A DNA stretch of 64,000 bases, from NCBI GenBank assembly GCA_022842595.1, contig JALHPF010000026.1:1-64000 (forward strand), read 5' to 3'. Under the pieces are notes generated by a model, which was given only the letters and a program-made list of their open reading frames with translations, was not told the DNA's origin and did not search any database. Positions 57,813 to 64,000 of this stretch are shown piece after piece (within the stretch, counting starts at the first letter, position 1; every line of letters begins with the position of its first letter). The translations under genes were made by a program, and so were the position numbers. The DNA is from Rubrivivax sp. (GTDB lineage Bacteria; Pseudomonadota; Gammaproteobacteria; Burkholderiales; Burkholderiaceae_C).

Positions 57813-58885
57813 TGCGCCGGGCGGGTCTGTGTTGCCTGGCGGCCGTGGCGCTGCTGGCCGCGTGCGCCCAGGTCGAACCGGTCCGGGGGCGCTTGCACTA
57901 CGGCATGGACGACGCCCCCGAAGGCGCGCGGCTGCTCTGGCCGGCCCCGCCCGAGGTACCACGATTCATGTACGTGGGCACGCTCACGGGCGAGCAGAAC
58001 TTTCGCCGCGAAGCCCCGACCACGACCCGCTGGCAGGCGCTGGGGCGATGGCTGGCGGGCCTGGACGAACGCAGCCAGTTGCCCGTGGTGCTGCAGCGGC
58101 CCGCTGCCGTGATCGGCGACGACGAAGGTCGCGTCTACGTCAGTGACGCCAGCCGCCAGGCGGTGTTCGTCTTCGACGAAAAGGCGGGCTCGCTGCAGGT
58201 CTGGGAGCAGGCGGAGCCGCTGCTGCGCTTCGTCTCCCCGGTGGGCCTGGCGTTGGCGCCCGGAGGCGGCCTCTACGTCGCCGATGCCGATCTCGGTGTG
58301 GTGCTGCGCCTGGACGCAGCGGGTCGCCCGCAGGCCGTCCTCGGACGGGGTGCGCTGCTGCGGCCCACGGGCCTGGTCCGCGACGCGCAACGTGGCCTGC
58401 TGTTCGTGGCCGACACCATGGCCCACGACGTGAAGGTGTTCGGCGACGATGGCGTGCTGCGGCGCGTGATCGGCCGCCGCGGTGAAGGCGCCGGTGAGTT
58501 CAACTTCCCCACCCATCTGGCCTTGGCGCAGGGTGAGCTCTTCGTCACGGACACCCTCAACAGTCGCGTACAGGTGATCGATTCGGCCAGCGGCAAGCCG
58601 CTGCGGCAGTTCGGCGCGCGCGGGCTGGTTCTCGGCAATCTGGTCAGGCCCAAGGGCGTGGGCGTGGACGGCGAGGGCAATGTCTATGTCGTCGAGTCCT
58701 ATTTCGACAGCCTGCTGGTGTTCGGTTCCCGCGGCGAATTCCTGCTGCCGATCGGGGGCACCGGTACCGCCACCGGGCGCTTCTTTCTGCCGTCGGGCGT
58801 GTGGGTCGATGCCCGCAACCGCGTGCATGTGGCCGACATGTTCAACGGCCGCATCGTGCTGTTCCAGTTCCTGGGGGGTGGCTGA
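57806..58885 (+). CDS. NHL-repeat beta-propeller lipoprotein (NHL3)
   Basis: A 359-residue lipoprotein with lipobox LLAACAQ. PPEVPRFMYVGTLTGEQNF parallels PDEPRFFYERTIRS of NHL1. Blades include SPVGLALAPGGGLYVADADL, FPTHLALAQGELFVTDTLNS, RPKGVGVDGEGNVYVVESYF and LPSGVWVDARNRVHVADMFN. It is the closest relative of NHL1. Its stop codon overlaps the start of the eleven-heme gene by one base, so propeller and cytochrome are made together. Confidence 0.85.
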   Translation: MVMRRAGLCCLAAVALLAACAQVEPVRGRLHYGMDDAPEGARLLWPAPPEVPRFMYVGTLTGEQNFRREAPTTTRWQALGRWLAGLDERSQLPVVLQRPAAVIGDDEGRVYVSDASRQAVFVFDEKAGSLQVWEQAEPLLRFVSPVGLALAPGGGLYVADADLGVVLRLDAAGRPQAVLGRGALLRPTGLVRDAQRGLLFVADTMAHDVKVFGDDGVLRRVIGRRGEGAGEFNFPTHLALAQGELFVTDTLNSRVQVIDSASGKPLRQFGARGLVLGNLVRPKGVGVDGEGNVYVVESYFDSLLVFGSRGEFLLPIGGTGTATGRFFLPSGVWVDARNRVHVADMFNGRIVLFQFLGGG

Positions 58886-61491
58886 TGCGCGGCGGGTGGG
58901 TGCTGGCGAGTGTGGCGCTGGTGCTGGTGGCGGCGCTGGGCGGCGACCGCGACGTGCAGGCGCAGCGCATCAGCGACGTTCGCGGAACGCGCCACAACCT
59001 GTCCTCGGGCGGGCCCGGGGGGACCCAGTCCACCGCCGCCGGCACGAGCGAGGTCTGCGTGTTCTGCCACACGCCCCACGGGGGAACCCAGGCCGACCAG
59101 GGCGGCACGCCGATGCGTCCGCCCCTGTGGAACCGGCGCGTGCCCGCGGGCAGCACGTACACACCGTACACGTCGAGTTCGCTCGACGCGCAGAACATCG
59201 TCGACGGGCTGAATGCTCAGCCGGGTGGCAGCAGCAAGCTCTGCCTGTCCTGCCACGATGGCACCCTGGCCCTGGGCAACGTGAACGTGCTCAACGGCAG
59301 CGCCAACGTCAGCATCCCGATGCAGGGGACGGGCGCCGGTGGGGTGATGCCACCCGGCGAAGGCCAGGCCAGCGGCTTCACGCGTTTTCTCGGCACCGAT
59401 CTGCGCAACGACCATCCGATCAGCGTCACCTACGACGCCACGCTCGCGGTGCGCGATGGCGAACTGCGTGTGCCCGACAGCAGCCAGCGCTGGCCCCCGG
59501 GCAGCGGCAGCGTGCTGGCCGTGCGCAGTCCGGGCTACAAGCCGCTGTTGCCGCTCGAACCCACGGGGCTCGGCGGGCTCGGGCAGGCGCAGTGCGCCAC
59601 CTGCCACGACCCTCACACCCGCGAGCTCGACCCGACGAAGGGCAACCAGAAGTTCCTGCGGGCGCAGCGCTTCCAGGAAACGGCGCCAGCCAACAACCAC
59701 AACGTGGCGGGCGACATCCTGTGCCTGTCGTGCCACGACAAGCACAACGGTTTCGGCCTCTATGCGCGATCGGCGCATGCCAAGCCCGATGTCGCCGACG
59801 AAACCTACCGCGATGCGTCGGCCGCCCTGCGCGATTTTCCGGCCGGCCTGCCGGTGTGGAAGGCCAGCTGCCTGAACTGCCACGACACCCACACCGTGCA
59901 GGGTGCGCGACGGCTCACGCGTGAAGGGACGGACGCACCGCTGCCTTTCAGCAACCCGCTGGCGGCCCGACAGGGCGGCGGGCCGGCGCTGGAGAACACC
60001 TGCTACCAGTGCCACACCACGGGCGCGAACTCGGTGCTCGCCAATCCGGCGGGGGTGCCTGACGTGCAGAGCGAGTTCTCCCTGTCGATTCGCATGCCGC
60101 TGACGACCCACGAGCAGGGCGTGACGACGGAGCCGCACGACATCGGGGGGAATTTCAGCGAACCCGGCCTGGACTGCACAAGCGCCAACAACCGCTGCGG
60201 AGCCGATTTCGTCGAGCCTCGCGCTGCCCTGGCCCAGCGCCACGCCGAATGCACGGACTGTCACAACCCGCATCGAGTGATCCGCAATCGGCTCTTCAAT
60301 GCCGATCCCGCCGTGTCGGACGCCAAGGGCACGCATCGCATCGACCCCGCCCCGGACTACACGCCCAGCAACCTCGCCAGCGGCGTGCTGCGGGGCACCT
60401 ATGGCGTGGAGCCCAACTATGCCTCGCCCTCCTTTCATGTCGACCCGGGCAACTTCACGCCCAAGCGCGGCGACCCAGGCGCCAACGTCAGCACGGCGGT
60501 GACCCAGCCCTACGTGACCCGCGAGTACCAGATCTGCCTGAAGTGCCATTCGGACCACGCCTACGGCAACAACCCACCATCGCTGGGTCGGCCCGGCGGC
60601 ACGGCGCTGGGGAGCAATGGGTTGACGCGCTACACCAACCAGGCGCGTGAGTTCCAGGCGCCCCAGGCGCACCAGGGTGGCGGCATCGGCGACGTGAAGA
60701 ACCTGGGTGCGAACGGTGGCGCCGGGGTCCCGTACACGAGCGGCAATCACCGCTCCTGGCACCCGGTGCTGAAGGAGACCGGGCGATCACTGGCCCTGCG
60801 CGGCATCAGTGGCGCAAAGAACCCGTGGGCCTCGCCTTTCGGGAATGCCGGTGCCGTCGGCACCCAGACCATGTACTGCTCCGATTGCCATGGCTCGCGC
60901 GCCAGCACGAACGGATCGCTCGAACCCGACAGCGGTGTCGCGGGACCCCATGGATCGCAGAACGACTTCCTGCTGAAGGCGCCGTTCAGCGCCAGCAACC
61001 CGGCGCTGTGTTTCAAGTGCCATGACCGGCAGGTCTACTCGCCCACGGGCGACTCGAAGAAGTCGGGCTTCTTCACGGGCTTTTGCTGCCGGGGCGGTCG
61101 CGACGACGGCAAGGATCAGCTGCACTGGTATCACTGGAACAAGATCCTCGAATCGGACCCGAACCGCACGCTCAAGTGCAACTGGTGCCATGCCGCCGTG
61201 CCGCACGGCTGGAAGAACAAGGCCCTGCTCGTGAACCTGAACGACGTGGGCGAGGAAGCGGGGCTGCCGGGCGGGAACAACGAATTCCGCATGAACGCCA
61301 ACGGCCAGTCCTACAACAAGGAGCCGTACTACCTGAATGCCAAGCTCAAGGTACGGACTTTCGCCACCAGCGGCAACTGGACGGACACCAACTGCGGTTC
61401 GGCCAACTCGGGCAGCCAGTTCGGCACCAACGGCAACAACGCCGAGACGGGCAAGGACTGGATGAAGAGCGTCTGCAGCAACCCACCGTGA
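58885..61491 (+). CDS. Eleven-heme doubled-CXXCH cytochrome
   Basis: An 868-residue exported protein with eleven CXXCH motifs: CVFCH (58-62), CLSCH (120-124), CATCH, CLSCH, CLNCH, CYQCH, CTDCH, CLKCH, CSDCH, CFKCH and CNWCH. The first four have doubled-CXXCH flanks (HTPHG, HDGT, HDPH, HDKHN). Between hemes 7 and 8 is a 110-residue heme-poor stretch. The last 100 residues lack heme and are Asn/Gly-rich, like a surface-exposed domain. The N-terminus is paralogous to the gene at 48416. It is the best candidate for the trans-barrel or extracellular electron carrier. Confidence 0.88.
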   Translation: MRGGWVLASVALVLVAALGGDRDVQAQRISDVRGTRHNLSSGGPGGTQSTAAGTSEVCVFCHTPHGGTQADQGGTPMRPPLWNRRVPAGSTYTPYTSSSLDAQNIVDGLNAQPGGSSKLCLSCHDGTLALGNVNVLNGSANVSIPMQGTGAGGVMPPGEGQASGFTRFLGTDLRNDHPISVTYDATLAVRDGELRVPDSSQRWPPGSGSVLAVRSPGYKPLLPLEPTGLGGLGQAQCATCHDPHTRELDPTKGNQKFLRAQRFQETAPANNHNVAGDILCLSCHDKHNGFGLYARSAHAKPDVADETYRDASAALRDFPAGLPVWKASCLNCHDTHTVQGARRLTREGTDAPLPFSNPLAARQGGGPALENTCYQCHTTGANSVLANPAGVPDVQSEFSLSIRMPLTTHEQGVTTEPHDIGGNFSEPGLDCTSANNRCGADFVEPRAALAQRHAECTDCHNPHRVIRNRLFNADPAVSDAKGTHRIDPAPDYTPSNLASGVLRGTYGVEPNYASPSFHVDPGNFTPKRGDPGANVSTAVTQPYVTREYQICLKCHSDHAYGNNPPSLGRPGGTALGSNGLTRYTNQAREFQAPQAHQGGGIGDVKNLGANGGAGVPYTSGNHRSWHPVLKETGRSLALRGISGAKNPWASPFGNAGAVGTQTMYCSDCHGSRASTNGSLEPDSGVAGPHGSQNDFLLKAPFSASNPALCFKCHDRQVYSPTGDSKKSGFFTGFCCRGGRDDGKDQLHWYHWNKILESDPNRTLKCNWCHAAVPHGWKNKALLVNLNDVGEEAGLPGGNNEFRMNANGQSYNKEPYYLNAKLKVRTFATSGNWTDTNCGSANSGSQFGTNGNNAETGKDWMKSVCSNPP

Positions 61492-61498
61492 GCCTGTG

Positions 61499-62518
61499 AT
61501 GACGCCATATTCATGGGCTGCACACTTCGGGTCGCTGCGCAACGTGCTGGTCGTGCTGGCACTCCTGTTCGGCGTGGTCCTGGGCACACCGGAAGGCTGG
61601 CTGCGCTGGCCTCTGACCGCCGTGTTCGCGCTGTTGTCGCTGCAGCTGCTTGCCGCGCTGGTGGTCCACCCCGCATTTCGCCGCAAGCTGCCGCTGCTGG
61701 TGGCGCACCTGGCATTGCTCGCCCTGGTGGTGCTGGCAGGGCTGGGACGCTTGCTAGCGCTGGACGGGCGATTCGAGCTGACCCAGGGCGTGCCCTTCGA
61801 CGGCCGGCTGCTGGACCAGCGGGCCGGGCCGCTGCACCTGCACGGGCTCGATCGGCTGGCGTTCCTGCACGAGGGGTTCGAGATCGACTATGCACCCGGG
61901 CTTCGACGCGGTGTCACGCGCAACACCGTGCACTGGCGCGACGAGGCCGGGCTCGCGCGCACCGCAGTCATCGGCGACCATCGACCCCTGGTCATCGACG
62001 GCTATCGCATCTATACCAGCCCCAACAAGGGTTTTGCACCGCTGTTGCGCTGGCAACCGGCACAGGGCACGCCGGTGCTGGGTGCGGTGCATCTGCCCAG
62101 TTTCCCGATGCATGCGCTGCGCCAGTCGAGGGAGTGGCGGCTTCCCGACGGCCGCGCGGTCTGGGTGATGCTGCAGATCGACGACAAGCTCATCGACCCG
62201 GCTGCGGCTGCGCGATTCCGCATGCCGGCCGAACACAGCCTGGTGCTGCGTGTGGGCGATGCCCGGCATGAGCTGGCGCCCGGGCAGGGCATGGCCATCG
62301 ACGGTGGCACCTTGGTCTACGAACGATTGAGCACCTGGATGGGCTACCGCGTGGCCTACGACCCGACGCTGCCCTGGCTGCTGGCTTCCGCACTGCTCGC
62401 TGCGCTGGCCCTGGGCTGGCACTACCTGCTGGCGTTCCGTGTGCCTGCGGTGGCGCCCGACCTGCCGATGCCGGCACCGGCAGCGCTGCCACCCGGCCTC
62501 GAGACGGGAGGGACATGA
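61499..62518 (+). CDS. resB: System II cytochrome c biogenesis protein ResB/Ccs1-like
   Basis: A 339-residue inner-membrane protein with three N-terminal helices (LRNVLVVLALLFGVVLGTPE, LLVAHLALLALVVLAGLGRL), a periplasmic domain (HEGFEIDYAPGLRRGVTRNT, VIDGYRIYTSPNKGFAPLLR) and a last helix (LASALLAALALGWHYLLAF). This is the ResB pattern, in a shortened form. With CcsA it makes the system II synthase that attaches heme to CXXCH motifs. It begins seven bases after the eleven-heme gene and overlaps ccsA by four. Confidence 0.85.
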   Translation: MTPYSWAAHFGSLRNVLVVLALLFGVVLGTPEGWLRWPLTAVFALLSLQLLAALVVHPAFRRKLPLLVAHLALLALVVLAGLGRLLALDGRFELTQGVPFDGRLLDQRAGPLHLHGLDRLAFLHEGFEIDYAPGLRRGVTRNTVHWRDEAGLARTAVIGDHRPLVIDGYRIYTSPNKGFAPLLRWQPAQGTPVLGAVHLPSFPMHALRQSREWRLPDGRAVWVMLQIDDKLIDPAAAARFRMPAEHSLVLRVGDARHELAPGQGMAIDGGTLVYERLSTWMGYRVAYDPTLPWLLASALLAALALGWHYLLAFRVPAVAPDLPMPAPAALPPGLETGGT

Positions 62519-63309
62519 TGGCTGCAGCGCAGGCCTTGACGTGGGCGGCCCTGGGGCTCTATGCGGTGGCGATGGCCGTGGCCTGGCGACGGCCGGGCCA
62601 TGGGCTGGGCTGGCTGTGGGCCGCCCTGATCCTGCATACGGCCGCGCTGGGCTGGCGCTGGCAGGCCGTGGGGCATGGGCCGTTCACGACGCTGCACGAG
62701 ATCCTGTCGAGCAACCTCTGGAGCCTGGCGCTGGTGTTTGCCGTGGCCGCCACGGCCTGCCGTGAACTGCGCCACGCCCTTCTGCCGGCCGCTGCGGTAT
62801 GGGCCGTGCTCGGTGCGTGGTTGGCTGTCAGCGACGCTTCGCCCGGCCACCTGCCGGCGACCTACGACACGCCGCTGCTCTACCTTCACACGGTGGTGGG
62901 CAAGCTGTTCCTGGGCCTGCTGCTGGTGGCCATGGCTGCCGGTGCCGTGCCCTGGTGGCGGCGCACGGCGGCCGGGGCGCGCAGGCTGGTCGACGCGGCC
63001 GATGACGACCGGCACGACCTGCTGAGCTACCGCTTTGCGGCGTTCGCCCTGGTGTTCGACAGCCTGATGCTGATCGTCGGAGCCGTCTGGGCGCAGGATG
63101 CCTGGGGCCGCTACTGGGCCTGGGACCCACTGGAGAGCTGGGCCTTCGCGACCTGGGTGGCGCTGGTTCTGGTCTTGCACGCACGGCACACCCTGCGCCC
63201 GCAGCCCCGGGTCCACGCCGCGTGGGTGGCCGGTGTCTTCGTCATTGCCTTTCTCACGTTCTTCGGCGTGCCTTTCCTGTCGGTGGCGCCGCACAAGGGG
63301 GCGATTTGA
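62515..63309 (+). CDS. ccsA: System II cytochrome c synthase subunit CcsA/ResC
   Basis: A 264-residue membrane protein with about eight helices. The WWD heme loop reads WAQDAWGRYWAWDPLESWAF and is followed by VLVLHARHTLR. External His are in TLHEILSSN and LYLHTVVGKL, as in CcsA. It exports and holds heme for attachment. This is a second, complete cytochrome c assembly route next to the ccm genes of the left arm. The stop overlaps the next gene's TTG start. Confidence 0.92.
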   Translation: MMAAAQALTWAALGLYAVAMAVAWRRPGHGLGWLWAALILHTAALGWRWQAVGHGPFTTLHEILSSNLWSLALVFAVAATACRELRHALLPAAAVWAVLGAWLAVSDASPGHLPATYDTPLLYLHTVVGKLFLGLLLVAMAAGAVPWWRRTAAGARRLVDAADDDRHDLLSYRFAAFALVFDSLMLIVGAVWAQDAWGRYWAWDPLESWAFATWVALVLVLHARHTLRPQPRVHAAWVAGVFVIAFLTFFGVPFLSVAPHKGAI

Positions 63310-64000
63310 CGCCTCCCGGCCGTTGGTCACCCGCGTCGCGGGACAGACGCCGGCTCGGTGCGCTCGGGACCTTGGCCCTGGTGCTGGCGGCCGGGGCGTG
63401 GCTCGACAGCCTGCCATCGCCGCACGCGCCGCATGCGCCGCATGCGCCGCAAGCGGATCACCAGGCCGCCCGGCCCGCCCCGGCCGCAGCGCCTGCCACG
63501 GCTCCCGTGGCGCGCGCCGACCCGCGGCGTTCGCCGGGTCGGCACGCGTTGCAGGCGCGCCAGGCCGAGGTCAGGCAGCGCTTCGACGAAGCCGTGGTGA
63601 TGCTGCATGCGCGGCAGTACGACCATGCCGTCACGGCCCTGCACCGGGTTCTGGCTTTGGCGCCCGAAATGCCCGAAGCCCATGTGAACATGGGTTTCGC
63701 CTTGCTCGGCATGCAGCGCGGCAAGGCGGCGCGCGACTTCTTCGATGGCGCCATGGCGTTGAAACCCGATCAGGCCAATGCCTACTACGGCCTGGCGCTG
63801 GCGTGGGAGGCCGAGGGTGACCTGCACCTGGCCACGGGTGCGATGCGCAGCTACCTGCACCTGGCCCGGAGCGAAAGCGAAGCCCACCTTCGCCGGGCGC
63901 GTGCCGCCTTGTGGGAATGGGAGACCCGGCTCGACGCCGGTCGACCGTCGCCAGTGGTCTCGGCATCGGCATCGGCACCAGCATCGGCGTCCGTACCCCC
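63306..64000 (+). CDS. TPR-repeat protein, cut by the window end
   Basis: An open frame starts at TTG 63306, overlapping the ccsA stop, and runs off the window (at least 231 residues). A membrane anchor (LGALGTLALVLAAGAWL) and a PHAPHAPHA spacer precede TPR units: DEAVVMLHARQYDHAVTALH, PEMPEAHVNMGFALLGMQRG, PDQANAYYGLALAWEAEGDL. TPR proteins in cytochrome c gene sets often hold apocytochromes (as CcmI does), so it may supply that role here. The C-terminus is not visible. Confidence 0.75.
   Translation, partial: MTPPGRWSPASRDRRRLGALGTLALVLAAGAWLDSLPSPHAPHAPHAPQADHQAARPAPAAAPATAPVARADPRRSPGRHALQARQAEVRQRFDEAVVMLHARQYDHAVTALHRVLALAPEMPEAHVNMGFALLGMQRGKAARDFFDGAMALKPDQANAYYGLALAWEAEGDLHLATGAMRSYLHLARSESEAHLRRARAALWEWETRLDAGRPSPVVSASASAPASASVP

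Noticed and set aside
1-64000. CRISPR array or rRNA operon
   Set aside because: I saw no regularly spaced direct repeats with unique spacers and no rRNA sequence anywhere in the window.

Overview
The base composition (very GC-rich), three PEP-CTERM proteins and the family content (UPF0718 permease, HupE/UreJ genes, catalase-like SrpA protein, TIGR02466-like oxygenase) point to a betaproteobacterium of the order Burkholderiales, probably a Rubrivivax/Leptothrix/Ideonella-type genome. This is inferred from protein style alone; there is no rRNA or other phylogenetic marker in the window.

1-9 kb is the decayed end of an integrative island. A 3' piece of tRNA-Asp and its terminator are followed by a frameshifted, truncated tyrosine integrase. 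Then come minus-strand genes with a conflict/defence flavour: a protein with two TIR domains, an unrecognised protein with a broken partial copy next to it, a scrap of IS21-type transposase, and a tight set made of a 5'-truncated patatin, a metallo-beta-lactamase-fold (MBL) protein and a 1,127-residue CHAT protease-NTPase-subtilase-like fusion. 9-17.4 kb is mixed chromosomal content on the minus strand: a secreted TIM-barrel amidohydrolase, a CDF metal exporter, a broken cytochrome c, an operon of permease, MBL hydrolase, small thioredoxin and rhodanese, an ECF sigma factor and mscL.

17.9-40.2 kb holds secreted and metal-related genes. These are a phytase-like PEP-CTERM protein; a minus-strand operon of three HupE-type proteins, a parvulin and a PCu(A)C-fold protein; a secreted PHP-domain protein; a 2OG-Fe(II) oxygenase; a fused spermidine-synthase-like membrane protein; and a plus-strand set of His-rich protein, TonB-dependent receptor and DUF4198 protein that looks like nickel/cobalt acquisition. 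Housekeeping-type genes follow (glycerophosphodiesterase, metallophosphoesterase, catalase-like protein, VOC protein).

40.4-64 kb is the most striking part: a large electron-transfer locus. Two divergent transcription units start between 46.53 and 46.65 kb, each with a sigma-54 type -24/-12 promoter, and a third such promoter lies at 48.33 kb. The left arm encodes two multiheme c-type cytochromes followed by ccmC-D-F-G-H. The right arm encodes a c5-like cytochrome, three NHL beta-propeller proteins, a four-heme and an eleven-heme CXXCH cytochrome, a parvulin, an outer-membrane beta-barrel, two c7-like triheme proteins, two further small multiheme proteins, two heme-free helical periplasmic proteins, the system II cytochrome c synthase pair ResB/CcsA and a TPR protein cut by the window end. 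I count 34 CXXCH motifs in nine intact cytochromes. The barrel plus periplasmic and long multiheme proteins is the layout of a porin-cytochrome conduit for electron exchange across the outer membrane. The direction of electron flow and the substrate cannot be read from the sequence.
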